The notes under the pieces were generated by a model, which worked only from the letters and a program-made list of their open reading frames with translations, searched no databases and was not told where the DNA came from. A DNA stretch of 64,000 bases from Flammeovirgaceae bacterium UBA4465 (GTDB lineage Bacteria > Bacteroidota > Bacteroidia > Cytophagales > Cyclobacteriaceae), in the NCBI GenBank assembly GCA_905182375.1, contig CAJJBF010000014.1, positions 1 through 64,000 of the forward strand. Direction: 5' to 3'. Shown here piece by piece: positions 35,924 to 46,678 of the stretch. The stretch's first letter is position 1. Each line of letters begins with the position of its first letter. A program made the position numbers and the translations under genes.

Positions 35924-38184
35924 TTATTCATTTACGGTAACAAATACATCATGTATTTCCACAGGAACATCATTTTCTCCAAGATACATTAGAAATGATC
36001 TATACGTATTCGCACTATCTTGCGGTGGGATTTCCACAGTGTAAGTTTCTTGGTCATCTACCGTACTTGTCACTAATACTTTCGCTGTGTTGAATGCAGG
36101 ATCAACGTCTGGATTAGGTGCTTTTTCAAATCTGAAATTGACATTGACGCTATCACCAGCCGTTTGTACAGCCGCCAAAAATGTAATCTTTCCTCCATTA
36201 GGAAAACTGAAGGGATATAAGTCAACATTTTCGTTTGCAACACCAGCCCACACTTCAGAGCCTGTTGGAAAATTATATACATGTGTTGCAGAATCAAATG
36301 TCATACCACCGAAAGTTCCTGAAAAGTCTGCATACATTGAGGGTGCTTGGCCGTCATCATCGCCGTCGTCTCCGCCGGTTTCGTTCTCGCAATCTTGATG
36401 TTCAAGGATGAATTGCCATGTCGCCAAACCATCTACCCCAGCATCATTAGGTATTTGTATATGAAATGTTGCATGACAGTCTTCTTCATCATCATCACCC
36501 ACAATTTATAGGTAATTTGATCAGGAGCATCCGCAGTGGAGGTTAGTTCACCATCATTATAAACTTTAGCTAAACCAAAGTAAGCTCCTATGCCAAACAA
36601 CGTTACTGTTTCTTTATCATCATTGACCTGGTAGGTAAACGGTGCATTCGACTCATCATGAGGAGCGACAGGCTCACCACATCCTTCATCAACACCTTGC
36701 CATTGTTCTACCCAAGTGGATCCATCTGTGAGAATTGTATACTGACCGGTCCAAATCTCGTCTCCATCTTCATTAGTACTCATTGTACCCGCGTCAAACA
36801 CATACTGATCGTCATAGTGACATTCTCTGTCAGTTATCTCACCTGGGGTTATATTAAACCATGATAAGTCAGTTGGACTCGGCCCTACTGCTAGCGAACC
36901 TTGAACAGGGGCGAGTTGCCAAGTTCCTTCCATGGGATTACTTGCAGGTTCAGGTTTGAAAGGAAGTAGAAAACCAATAGTAACATGAATTACACCGTTG
37001 ACGTTAACTACAGCATCTGGCGCTAACACTTCAGCATTCCAGAAACCTGCACTATCAGAACTCATTCCCATCAAGAAATCCAAATCGCTATCGATAAGAA
37101 CACCGGTTCCGCCTCCAAATTGACCAGCTAATGCCGCGTCGTATTTGATGAAAAGTGGCGCATAATCATCTGTACCATCTCCATCTATGTCATCCATCAG
37201 CGGAAACATTCCATCAACAACTTTTCCATTATCGAATGCTCCTCCTGTAATGGTAGCAGCATCAAGAATTTTTGAGGCATCACCAGTAGCTTTCATTGCT
37301 CCTGCTTCTCCAACTATATGATGGGCTATAATAGCATACCACTCGTCCGGAGAAAAATCGTCAACCGAAATTCCAACCCCTTGAAAGACAGCATTCGGAA
37401 CAGCAAACACTGTAGACATCGCTTCAGGATTGGATAAGTAAGCTATGAGACTTGGAAGTTGGGCCTCAGTAGCAAAAACATCTGATGCCTGAAGAGCTCC
37501 ACCCATTGCAGAAAAAGTATCGCTGATCAATAAAGAGGCAGCATTTGTTCCTAAAATACTTGCCAATAAACTACCTACACCAGGGGGTATAAGTACAGTT
37601 CCAACGTCCCATATAATACCATTTGAGGCTAAAATTGGTTCATCGGAAACAAGAATCCCTTTGGTATTAGATCCTGTGAGGAGTGTTCCATTTTCCGGAG
37701 AACCCTCAGAACCATCGGCATCGGGATTATCTAAATTTACAATGATTGACTCGCCTTGGACAGTGGCTATGCTAGCACCTGGAGTTATTTCATCAATGAC
37801 AGTACCAGCACCATGATAAGTTAATAAAGATACTATGATCGCAGGGCTAACATCACTTGCCTTACTCACACCCACTGTAGCGTACAGAGCTAAAAAGGCA
37901 TCATTATTGGGTGCAAATAGGGTATATGTACCATCTTCTGAAAACAAAGAAGACAGCAATGTGCCATTTGCATCAATTGGATATGCTTCGAGAAGGTAGA
38001 TTAATGTATCGTATCCTCCGACATCGGCCAAAGTTTGCATAATATTTTCATATTCTGATTCCACGACATCACTAGGGCCATCTACATCGTCATCATCACT
38101 ACAATTTGTGAGAAAGGTCAAACTCAAGGCCATCACTAACATTGTGAAATACTTGAATGGTGTTAAAATTTTATTTTTCATCAT
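35924..38184 (-). CDS. Fasciclin (FAS1) domain lipoprotein with C-terminal beta domain, frame interrupted once
   Basis: A lipoprotein (signal peptide with lipobox FLTNC, then an acidic DDDDVDG spacer). The start is ATG 38184 or 38181. Two FAS1 domains follow (about 45-205 and 215-410): TYTLFAPNNDAFLAL and NGIIWDVGTVLIPP in the first, STVFAVPNAVFQ and NGVIHVTIGFLLPF in the second. A WQLAPVQGSLAVGPSP domain resembling ones on secreted Bacteroidota glycan proteins comes next, then a further beta domain. The frame breaks near 36505-36507; adding one A gives YKIVGDDDEEDCHATF and a 753-residue product with an exact multiple of three bases. Likely surface adhesin. Confidence 0.78.
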
Positions 38185-38658
38185 TTTATTTGTTTTTTTC
38201 TTCTTCGATTTAATCAAACTTTTATTTTTAAACAATTTATGGCATGTTAACGCTAAAGGTTCTAGACACTTAATATGTGCTTACCTTAATAGGTAACCCT
38301 TTCTTTTTATAAATTTTTCGATTTTTTACTTGTACATAGCATATTTCTACAACTTCTACTCTTTTTTCGTTCATATCGACTTGGCCCGATTATCTTTTTA
38401 ATCATAAAATAGCTTTCGAATCGGGTAGCTTAAATGGATAGTATCAAACATTGATATATTCACTTTTACCTCGAAGTATATATTTATAAAATACAATTTT
38501 ACATTATTAAAGTTAAAGATTTAATCAAATGTTAATAAAATATGAGTGGAGATAAGCATTTTATAAAAAATTCTTGTCAAAAACATTTTAATTAATTCAA
38601 AGGAAATAATTATGATTTACTGAATAATCATTAAATATTATGAAAATTTAGTAGGAAC

Positions 38659-38678
38659 AGCAATTTTGTTAAATTGCT
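38659..38678. repeat. Inverted repeat, 8-bp arms
   Basis: AGCAATTT, loop TGTT, AAATTGCT. Without a T-run behind it a terminator is unlikely; an operator or RNA hairpin is possible. Confidence 0.4.
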
Positions 38679-38899
38679 TACAGAGTAATATATCAGTTTA
38701 TTAATCTTAAAATTAATGGTTTTATTCAGAAAAATAGTTTGATCTTGATTTTGGAAATAAGCCGAGGTACTTTTTTGTTCTCTTAATGTAATGTTTTTTT
38801 CCATTTGAGTTCTATTTTGATTGGGACCTGCGTTAAATCCTTATTTTTTATTTATTTTTTATATTAAAAGGTTCTTTATCCTTACATTTTAACTTTTTG

Positions 38900-38926
38900 A
38901 TCCTAATTTTAATTAAAAATTAGGAT
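38900..38926. repeat. Inverted repeat, 11-bp arms
   Basis: ATCCTAATTTT, loop AATTA, AAAATTAGGAT, a perfect 11-bp stem about 90 bases before the leader peptide start. It could be an operator of the ilv operon or a terminator of upstream noise transcription. Confidence 0.45.
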
Positions 38927-38939
38927 GTTTATACAAATT

Positions 38940-38955
38940 AGAACAATTTTGTTCT
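38940..38955. repeat. Inverted repeat, 7-bp arms
   Basis: AGAACAA, TT, TTGTTCT, 60 bases before the leader peptide start and close to where the ilv promoter must lie. Its size would suit a dimeric regulator site. Confidence 0.35.
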
Positions 38956-39015
38956 GTTACTACGGCTTTCTTAAATAAGGAGTACTAGTTTGAACTTTTA
39001 TTTAACAAAAAAATA

Positions 39016-39075
39016 ATGATACAAATTTCTATAGTTCTCATGTACATTTTGCTCTCAGTGATCATTCATACCTGA
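39016..39075 (+). CDS. ilv operon leader peptide (attenuator peptide)
   Basis: A 19-codon frame, MIQISIVLMYILLSVIIHT, lies 75 bases before ilvE. Eleven of 19 residues are branched-chain: six Ile (two as the rare-type ATA), three Leu and two Val, the amino acids whose synthesis genes follow. It has an A-rich upstream stretch (as usual for Bacteroidota starts) and is followed by a terminator hairpin and an alternative pairing. By analogy with enterobacterial ilv leaders, its translation should stall when any charged Ile, Leu or Val tRNA is scarce. The peptide itself probably has no other role. Confidence 0.8.
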   Translation: MIQISIVLMYILLSVIIHT

Positions 39076-39077
39076 GT

Positions 39078-39114
39078 CGATTGGTTCAATTAATTAAAAA
39101 ATTAAAGCCATTCG
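39078..39114 (+). promoter_or_regulatory. Antiterminator pairing of the ilv attenuator
   Basis: CGATTGGTT (39078-39086) can pair with AGCCATTCG (39106-39114): eight of nine positions pair, one as G-U, with one U-U mismatch. This uses the left arm of the terminator, so the two folds exclude each other. The first arm begins two bases after the leader stop codon (39073-39075), so a ribosome finishing the peptide would cover it, while a ribosome stalled earlier would leave it free. A possible protector stem is CTCAG 39054-39058 with CTGAG 39072-39076. Confidence 0.65.
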
Positions 39115-39142
39115 AAATAAATTAGAATGGCTTTCTTTATTT
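39104..39142 (+). terminator. Attenuator terminator hairpin before ilvE
   Basis: AAAGCCATTC (39104-39113), an 11-base loop, and GAATGGCTTT (39125-39134): a perfect 10-bp stem followed by CTTTATTT. It ends eight bases before the ilvE ATG, with no gene upstream on this strand that would need it, which fits an attenuator. Confidence 0.85.
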
Positions 39143-39149
39143 AAAAAAA

Positions 39150-40040
39150 ATGTATTTTCAAGAGGATAGTATTGTGTTTTTAGATGGTAGTTGGATTGAG
39201 GCAAAAAAAGCAAATTTCAGTCTCTTTAGCCAAACTATGCATTATGGATTTGGAGCCTTTGATGGGATGAGGTCTTACAAAAATGCAGAGGGGTGTAATA
39301 TTTTTAGAGCAAAGGCACATTTTGAACGATTGACGGCTGCATGTAAAGATCTGACCCTCGAAATTCCCTTCACCGTTGACGAACTCGTCAATGTAGCCTA
39401 CAAGCTGTTGAAAAAAAATAAGCTCGTGAATGCCTACGTCAGACCCTTAATTTTTATGGATACCAATATGGACTTGACGACCGATAGTAAGGTCCATGTT
39501 TTTATGGCGGCATGGAGGTGGAAAAAATATTTAGGCAATGAACCTTTAGATCTGATGATCTCAGAGCATAGCAAAACCGTAGGCTTGGCTAATAAAATTA
39601 ATGCCAAAATTATAGGCAATTATACAAACTCCATCTTGGCATCTTCACAGGCCAAAAAATTAGGTTATAGTGAAGCTTTGATGCTCGATATTAATGGGAA
39701 TATTTCAGAGAGTCCAGCAGCTAATTTTTTTTATGAGAAGGACGGCGCACTTTTTACGCCCACTACTGAATTCGCCTATGACGGCATTACGCGCCAAACT
39801 ATCATTGAACTGGCAAAGCAATGGAATATAAAAGTAACCGAAAAAGAGGTGTCAGTAGAAGAGATATACGAGGCAGATTACGCTTTTTTGACAGGAACAG
39901 CTACGGAAGTATCACCTATCAAAAGTATCAATGGTGAAATTTTTAAGGCTGAGTGGGAGGATTCTAATGCTCATAGTCTGTACATGATGTACCGTCAGCA
40001 AGTAATGTTCAATGAATACCAGGGCCTAACTATTGTCTAA
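39150..40040 (+). CDS. ilvE: Branched-chain amino acid aminotransferase
   Basis: A 296-residue fold-type IV PLP enzyme, the last step of Ile, Leu and Val synthesis. Family segments are SQTMHYGFGAFDGMRSY near the N-terminus, NAKIIGNYTNSILASSQAKK (with the PLP-binding Lys) and EALMLDINGNISESPAANFF. It is the first structural gene after the attenuator and is separated from ilvD by four bases. The frame is intact. Confidence 0.94.
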   Translation: MYFQEDSIVFLDGSWIEAKKANFSLFSQTMHYGFGAFDGMRSYKNAEGCNIFRAKAHFERLTAACKDLTLEIPFTVDELVNVAYKLLKKNKLVNAYVRPLIFMDTNMDLTTDSKVHVFMAAWRWKKYLGNEPLDLMISEHSKTVGLANKINAKIIGNYTNSILASSQAKKLGYSEALMLDINGNISESPAANFFYEKDGALFTPTTEFAYDGITRQTIIELAKQWNIKVTEKEVSVEEIYEADYAFLTGTATEVSPIKSINGEIFKAEWEDSNAHSLYMMYRQQVMFNEYQGLTIV

Positions 40041-40044
40041 AATC

Positions 40045-41717
40045 ATGCCGACATTAAATAAATACAGTAAAGTCATTACTCAAGACCCGAGCCAGCCGGC
40101 TTCCCAAGCGATGCTGTATGCCGTTGGGCTATCTAGCTGAAGACATGTCTAAAGCACAAGTAGGTATTGTGAGTACTGGTTTTGAAGGTAACCCTTGTAA
40201 TATGCATTTGAATATTTTGGCACATCAAGTTAAGAAAGGGGTGTTGGATGCTGATTTGGTAGGTTTGATTTTTCATACCATCGGAGTGAGTGATGGTATT
40301 TCTAATGGAACAGCGGGATGAAATACTCCTTAGTGTCGCGTGATATTATCGCAGATTCTATAGAAACGGTCGTCAATGCGCAATACTACGATGCACTAGT
40401 GCCTGTCGTTGGATGTGATAAAAATATGCCAGCCGCCATCATGGCTTTAGGTAGATTGAATCGACCCGGATTGATGGTTTATGGTGGAAGTATCAAACCA
40501 GGTAAATGGAAAGGGAAAGATCTTAATATTGTTTCAGCTTTTGAGGCTTACGGAGCCAAGTTATCAAATAGTATTTCTGATGAGGATTATGAAGGTATCA
40601 TAAAAAACTCAATTCCAGGCCCAGGTGCATGTGGGGGTATGTATACGGCCAATACCATGTCATCTGCCATAGAGGCATTGGGAATGAGCCTGCCTTTTTC
40701 GTCATCTAATCCTGCCGAAAGCCAAGACAAAACGACAGAAACTTTGAAGGTTGGAGCAGCCATCAAAAATCTAATGATAAAGGATATTCTTCCTAAGCAA
40801 ATCATGACAAAGCAGGCTTTTGAGAATGCCATAGCTACCGTCATGGTCTTGGGCGGCTCAACCAATGCTGTCTTACATTTGATCGCTATGGCCAAATCGG
40901 TAGATGTACCTTTGGGCCTTGACGATTTTCAAAGAATTTCTGATAATACACCTTTTATAGCAGATCTAAAACCTTCAGGAGCGTATTTGATGCAGGATTT
41001 ACATCAGGTGGGTGGTGTTCCTGCTGTATTGAAAGAAATGTTACATCAGGGTTACTTACAGGGAGATTGTTTGACGGTTACTGGGGAAAAGTATTGGAGA
41101 AAATTTGGAGGCTGTAAAGTCTTTGAGTGAGCAACAAAAAGTAATTGTCCCTTTTGATAATCCCATAAAAACAAATGGGCACTTACAAATTCTCTATGGA
41201 AACCTAGCTCCCGAAGGTGCCGTAGCCAAAATCACTGGGAAAGAAGGTGAGATATTTGAGGGCCCTGCAAGGATCTATGAAGATGAATTTGATGCTATAA
41301 GAGGCATCATAGAAGAAGTCCAAAAAGGAGAAGTGATTGTGATTAGATATTCGGGCCCCAAAGGTGCGCCGGGCATGCCAGAAATGTTAAAACCCACTGG
41401 AGCAGTGATGGGTGCCGGTCTGGGTAAAGAGGTGGCTTTGATTACTGATGGTAGATTCTCGGGAGGATCACATGGATTTGTCGTGGGACATATTACCCCT
41501 GAAGCGCAAGAAGGGAGGACCTTTAGCTTTTGTGCAAAATGGAGATATCATCAGGATAGATGCCATCAGTAATCAATTGGTTTTGAAAATTTCTGATGAA
41601 GAAATGAAAAAAAGAAAATCCATTTGGATCCAGCCCGATTACAAAGCCAATAAAGGAGTATTAAAAAAATATATCAATTCGGTAGCTACGGCATCCGAGG
41701 GTTGTGTTACCGATTAA
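40045..41717 (+). CDS. ilvD: Dihydroxy-acid dehydratase, frame interrupted by four indels
   Basis: The Fe-S dehydratase that makes the 2-keto acids for Val/Leu and Ile. The pieces join at four points: extra G in GGG 40126-40128, a missing A at 40318, extra G in GGGG 41083-41086, and extra G in GGG 41513-41515. Correction gives 556 residues (normal for the family) with continuous joins [42 protein letters not shown] and [14 protein letters not shown]. Cluster and active-site motifs [17 protein letters not shown] and [12 protein letters not shown] are intact. As written the gene could not be translated. Protein-level conservation argues for sequencing error or very recent loss. Confidence 0.88.
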
Positions 41718-41721
41718 TAAT

Positions 41722-43456
41722 ATGAATACATCAACTTTAGTATTAGAAAAAAAGATAACCAAAAAGACGACCAGAATAAAAGGGTCTGATGCGGTACTTC
41801 AGTGTTTAATAGCCGAAGGAGTTACGACTATTTTCGGTTATCCTGGCGGTGCCATTATGCCTATTTATGATGCGCTCTATCATTATCAAGATAAATTGAA
41901 CCATATTTTGACCCGTCATGAGCAGGGCGCGGTACATGCCGCTCAGGGTATGGCTCGTGTGACCGGCAAAGCAGGGGTCTGTTTTGCTACTTCTGGTCCC
42001 GGGGCAACCAATTTAATTACCGGTATAGCAGATGCACAAATTGATTCGACTCCTTTGGTCTGTATTACGGGACAAGTTCCTTCACATCTATTAGGGACAG
42101 ATGCTTTTCAAGAGACAGATGTTATGGGCATTTCTATGCCTGTGACCAAGTGGAATTACCAAGTGACCCGAGCAGAGGAAATACCTTATGCTATTGCTCG
42201 AGCTTTTTATATTGCGAATACGGGTCGTCCAGGGCCCGTTTTGATCGATATAACCAAAGATGCTCAATTTGCTGAGTTTGATTTCACCTATGATAAATGC
42301 GAAAAAATCCGAAGTTACCACCCTTATCCCGAAGCGCTAACGTCGGATCTTGAGGCCGCTGCAAATTTGATAAATGAGGCTAAAAAGCCCTATATATTGG
42401 TAGGACAAGGTGTTCAGCTTTCTGGAGCAGAGAATGAATTGATGCGATTTGCAGAAAAAACAGGAATTCCTATGGCGGCAACGCTGATGGGACTCTCAGG
42501 AATTCCGACCAGCCATCCCCTTTATGTTGGCTACCTAGGTATGCATGGGAATTATGGTCCTAACATAAAGACCAATGAATGTGATGTATTAATCGCCATA
42601 GGTATGAGATTCGATGATCGTGTGACTGGTGATTTAGACCGATATGCTAAACAAGCCAAAGTAATTCACATCGAAATTGATCCCTCTGAGATAGATAAAA
42701 ATGTAAAAACAGACTGTAGCTGTTTATAGTGATGCCAAACAGGCTTTGCTGGGGCTGCTCCCGTTGGTGAATGTTTCAACGCACAAGGATTGGATAGACG
42801 AGTTTCATCAATGTGATAAAATTGAACTTGATAAGGTAATTGATGCTGAATTGTATCCTGATTCAGGTGAAATAAAAATGGCTGAAGTGATCAATAGGAT
42901 ATCAGAGGTCACTGATGGTGACGCCATTGTCGTTACTGACGTTGGACAACATCAAATGGTAGCAAATAGATATTATAAATTTCGAAAATCATTAAGCTGT
43001 ATTACTTCTGGTGGTTTGGGTACGATGGGTTTCGCGTTGCCATCTGCGATGGGCGCAAAAGTAGGACAGCCAGAAAGAACGGTTATAGCTGTGATTGGAG
43101 ATGGTGGTTTTCAAATGACCATACAAGAATTAGGAACCATAAGGCAGAGTGATTTAGCGGTAAAAATTTTAATTCTAAATAATAACTTCCTGGGAATGGT
43201 ACGTCAATGGCAACAGTTGTTTTTTGAAAAGCGTTATTCTTTTACTGAGCTGGATAATCCAGATTTTCAAATGATTACTAGGGGTTATGGTATCAAAGCT
43301 CAGAAAGTTGAAAAAAGAGAAGATCTAGATCAAGCCATATTTGATTGGTTGAATTGTGAAGGACCGGCACTACTTGAAGTAGTGGTCGAGCAAGAAGGAA
43401 ATGTATTTCCAATGGTGCCTTCCGGAGCCTCTGTAGCTGAAATCAGATTAGATTGA
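41722..43456 (+). CDS. ilvB: Acetolactate synthase large subunit, frame interrupted once
   Basis: A thiamine-diphosphate enzyme for the first common step of branched-chain synthesis. The ATG at 41722 is preferred over TTG 41704. The N-terminal part has GYPGGAIMPIYDAL with RHEQGAVHAAQG (catalytic Glu); the C-terminal part has GDGGFQMTIQELGT and the ThDP/Mg site. The frame stops at 42729. Removing the extra T at about 42715 gives KTDVAVYSDAKQALLG and a 577-residue product, exactly divisible and typical in length. ilvN follows with one base between. Confidence 0.9.
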
Positions 43457-43457
43457 T

Positions 43458-44043
43458 ATGAGTTTAGAAACTTAAATACCCTACCTCAACTCCCAGAGAA
43501 TTTACTTTATCTGTACTTACTGAAGATAAATCTGGATTAATCAATCAGCTGACGATCATTTTTACCAAAAGGAAGATCAATATCAATAGTTTGAACGTAT
43601 CAGTTACAGAAGTCAAAGGCGTAAGTCGCTTTACGATTGTGACCGAGACCAGTAAGGATATGATTGACAATATCGTCAAGCAAATAAGGAAGCTGATTGA
43701 TGTGCTTGGAGCGTTTGTTTACGAAGAAGATCAGATATTCTATCAAGAAATTGCGCTCTATAAAGTGCCGAAATATGCGATTGTGGATGGGAAGTCGATA
43801 GAGGATCTAGTGAGCAAAAGTGGCGCACGGATTTTAGTGGTTGAAACAGACTACATGATCATCGAGAAAACGGGGAAAGCTAGAGAGACCCATGATTTAT
43901 ATCAAAAATTAGAACCTTTTGGGCTCTTAGAGTTCATCCGATCGGGCCGTGTGGCTATATCAAAATCAACAAGAAAAACCGAAGCTTACATCAAGGAACT
44001 AGAGGCTTCAAATTCAAATAAATTAAGTATTAAAGATTTTTAA
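43458..44043 (+). CDS. ilvN: Acetolactate synthase small (regulatory) subunit, frame interrupted once
   Basis: The ATG at 43458 meets a stop after five codons, but dropping one A of AAA 43468-43470 restores a 194-residue protein. It continues TPREFTLSVLTEDKSGLINQ and then IFTKRKININSLNVSVTE, the ACT domain of IlvN, followed by the C-terminal domain to RSGRVAISKSTR. The small subunit gives valine feedback inhibition to IlvB. Without the correction only the part from TTG 43591 would be read, lacking half of the ACT domain. Confidence 0.87.
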
Positions 44044-44064
44044 TTATTCATAAAAGTTAGACAA

Positions 44065-45111
44065 ATGGCAAAAATTAATTTTGGCGGTGTAGAAGAAGAA
44101 GTAGTCACCCGTGAGGAATTTCCCCTCGAAAAAGCAAGAGAAGTAATGAAGGATGAAGTGATAGCCATTGTCGGCTATGGTGTCCAAGGTCCGGGTCAAG
44201 CACTCAACTTGAGAGATAACGGATTCAATGTCATCGTGGGTCAAAGAAAAGGGGGTAAATCATGGGATAAAGCGGTTGCAGATGGATTCGAACCCGGAGT
44301 TTCATTATTTGAAATAGAGGAAGCTTGTGAGAAAGGAACGGTCATTCAATATTTGTTATCAGATGCAGGTCAAATTGACCAGTGGTCCGTTATTAAGCCT
44401 TATTTAACCCCAGGAAAAGCCCTTTATTTTTCTCATGGATTTGGCGTTACTTATAAGGATCAAACAGGAATAGATTTGCCTAGTGACGTAGATGTTATCC
44501 TGGTTGCCCCAAAGGGGTCAGGCACGTCATTAAGAAGATTGTTTGTAGCAGGAAAAGGCCTAAATTCATCATTTGCAGTTCATCAGGATGCAACAGGGCG
44601 TGCGCGTGAGCGAGTGATATCGTTAGGTATTGGCGTGGGTTCAGGTTATCTTTTTGAAACTAATTTTAAAAGTGAAGTTTATAGTGATTTGACCGGAGAG
44701 CGAGGAAGTTTGATGGGAGCTATACAAGGATTATTTGCGGCACAATATGATTTACTACGTAAAAAAGGACATTCACCCTCAGAAGCTTTTAACGAAACGG
44801 TGGAGGAAGCGACGCAATCTTTATATCCGCTGGTAGCTGAAAACGGCATGGATTGGATGTATGCCAACTGTTCAACGACTGCCCAAAGAGGAGCTTTAGA
44901 TTGGTGGAAAAAGTTTAGAGATGCGGTTGCACCGGTTTTTGAAGAACTTTATGAAAGTGTAGCCACTGGAAATGAAGCTAAAATTACGATTGAGGCAAAC
45001 CAGAAGGCCACTTACAGAGAGGGTCTTGAAAAAGAGCTCAATGAGTTAAGGGAATCCGAAATGTGGCGCACGGGGGCTACTGTGAGAAAATTAAGACCTG
45101 AGAATAAATAA
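44065..45111 (+). CDS. ilvC: Ketol-acid reductoisomerase
   Basis: A 348-residue NAD(P)H-dependent enzyme, second step of Val/Ile synthesis. The nucleotide-binding motif is IAIVGYGVQGPGQALNLRDNG, the loop segment GQRKGGKSWDKA decides cofactor preference, and the metal-binding helices include SDLTGERGSLMGAIQG and EATQSLYPLVAENGMDWM. The frame is intact, with a 21-base gap from ilvN. Confidence 0.96.
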   Translation: MAKINFGGVEEEVVTREEFPLEKAREVMKDEVIAIVGYGVQGPGQALNLRDNGFNVIVGQRKGGKSWDKAVADGFEPGVSLFEIEEACEKGTVIQYLLSDAGQIDQWSVIKPYLTPGKALYFSHGFGVTYKDQTGIDLPSDVDVILVAPKGSGTSLRRLFVAGKGLNSSFAVHQDATGRARERVISLGIGVGSGYLFETNFKSEVYSDLTGERGSLMGAIQGLFAAQYDLLRKKGHSPSEAFNETVEEATQSLYPLVAENGMDWMYANCSTTAQRGALDWWKKFRDAVAPVFEELYESVATGNEAKITIEANQKATYREGLEKELNELRESEMWRTGATVRKLRPENK

Positions 45112-45135
45112 TTAACCTTTTTAACTACGATTGTC

Positions 45136-46668
45136 GTGGCAGATCAACTTTATATTTTTGATACAACCTTACGAGATGGTGAACAAGTCCCAGGTTGTAA
45201 ACTGAACACGGAAGAAAAAATCATAGTGGCTAAGGCGCTCGAAGCGTTAGGTGTAGATGTTATTGAGGCGGGTTTTCCTGTTTCAAGTCCTGGCGATTTC
45301 AATTCGGTTCGTGAGTTATCTAAGGCCACTTCAAGGCCTATCATTTGTGCCTTGACACGGGCTGTTGAGAAGGATATTGAGGTAGCGGCAGATGCGTTGA
45401 AATATGCCAAAAGAAAGCGTATTCATACCGGTATAGGGACTTCTTTTTTGCATATTCATCATAAGTTAATGTCCACAGAAGAAAAAGTACTTGAGCGTGC
45501 TGTGCACGCGGTTAAATATGCTAAAAAATATGTAGAAGATGTTGAGTTTTATGCTGAAGATGCTGGGCGGACCGATAATGAGTATTTGGCAAGAGTAGTT
45601 GAATCAGTGATTGCTGCCGGTGCTACAGTCATCAATATTCCAGATACGACAGGATACTGCTTACCAGAGATGTATGGTGCTAAAATCAAGTATTTGATGG
45701 AGCATGTGAAGGGCATTGAAAAGGCTATTCTTTCAACGCATTGTCATAATGATTTGGGTATGGCTACGGCCAATTCAATCATGGGTGTGATCAATGGTGC
45801 GCGGCAGGTTGAGGTCACCATGAATGGTATTGGAGAACGTGCGGGTAATACCAGTCTAGAAGAAGTAGTGATGACTTTTAAAAGTCACAAAGCGCTCAAT
45901 ATCGAAACCAATATCAACACAAAAAATATTTATCAAACCAGTAGACTTGTTTCTAATTTGATGAATATGCCCGTTCAGCCCAATAAGGCCATAGTAGGGA
46001 GAAATGCTTTTGCACATTCATCGGGGATACATCAAGATGGCGTCCTTAAGCTCCGCGAGAATTATGAAATCATCGATCCGGTGGAGGTAGGGGTACAAGA
46101 ATCGTCCATATTATTATCTGCAAGAAGTGGTAGGGCGGCTTTAAGACATCGACTCAGTATTTTAGGATATGTGCTTGAAGAGGAGAAAATTGACGAAGTA
46201 TATGAACATTTCTTAAAGTTGGCGGATTCTCAAAAGGAGATTTCAGATGAAGACCTTGAAAATCTGATGGGTAAAGTTCATAGGGATAAGGAGCACGTTA
46301 AGCTTGATTTCCTTAAGGTTACTTCGGGAAAAGGTTTGGTGCCGAACGCCGTAGTTCACTTAGATGTTTTAGGAGAAAAAATAGAAGTTTCTGGGACGGG
46401 TGTTGGTGGAATTGATGCTGCATTAAATGCGATAAGGTCAGTAATTAATAAGAATGAGTTCATCGATGAGATTTTGATTCAGGCATTTAGCAGAACTACC
46501 TTAGCCTTAGGTAAGGTACATGTCCAACTAAAGAATCAAACAGGAAAAATGTTTCATGGTTTTGCAGCACATCAAGACTTGATTACCGCCGCTATAGAGG
46601 CTTACTTGGATGCAGTTAATAAAATGGGACCCATTGAGCTGAAGAAGATTAAAGAAAAAGAATTATAA
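45136..46668 (+). CDS. leuA: 2-isopropylmalate synthase
   Basis: A 510-residue enzyme condensing acetyl-CoA with 2-ketoisovalerate, first step of leucine synthesis. The start is GTG 45136, directly followed by [20 protein letters not shown] (position 9-28). The metal site [13 protein letters not shown] and [14 protein letters not shown] are present, and the C-terminal LeuA dimer/feedback domain runs from about 380. It lies 24 bases after ilvC. Confidence 0.95.
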   Translation: MADQLYIFDTTLRDGEQVPGCKLNTEEKIIVAKALEALGVDVIEAGFPVSSPGDFNSVRELSKATSRPIICALTRAVEKDIEVAADALKYAKRKRIHTGIGTSFLHIHHKLMSTEEKVLERAVHAVKYAKKYVEDVEFYAEDAGRTDNEYLARVVESVIAAGATVINIPDTTGYCLPEMYGAKIKYLMEHVKGIEKAILSTHCHNDLGMATANSIMGVINGARQVEVTMNGIGERAGNTSLEEVVMTFKSHKALNIETNINTKNIYQTSRLVSNLMNMPVQPNKAIVGRNAFAHSSGIHQDGVLKLRENYEIIDPVEVGVQESSILLSARSGRAALRHRLSILGYVLEEEKIDEVYEHFLKLADSQKEISDEDLENLMGKVHRDKEHVKLDFLKVTSGKGLVPNAVVHLDVLGEKIEVSGTGVGGIDAALNAIRSVINKNEFIDEILIQAFSRTTLALGKVHVQLKNQTGKMFHGFAAHQDLITAAIEAYLDAVNKMGPIELKKIKEKEL

Positions 46669-46678
46669 ATAATAAAAT

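Larger units (their letters stand above)
38185..39015. other. Long AT-rich intergenic region with several inverted repeats
   Basis: About 830 bases between the divergent FAS1 lipoprotein gene and the ilv leader. It must hold both promoters. There is no protein-coding signal; four small inverted repeats are present (38281-38296, 38659-38678, 38900-38926, 38940-38955). Confidence 0.6.

Noticed and set aside
39104-39134. Plain terminator of an upstream transcript rather than an attenuator
   Set aside because: No plus-strand gene lies upstream for over 3 kb, the hairpin is directly before ilvE, and a branched-chain-rich leader frame plus a competing fold accompany it.
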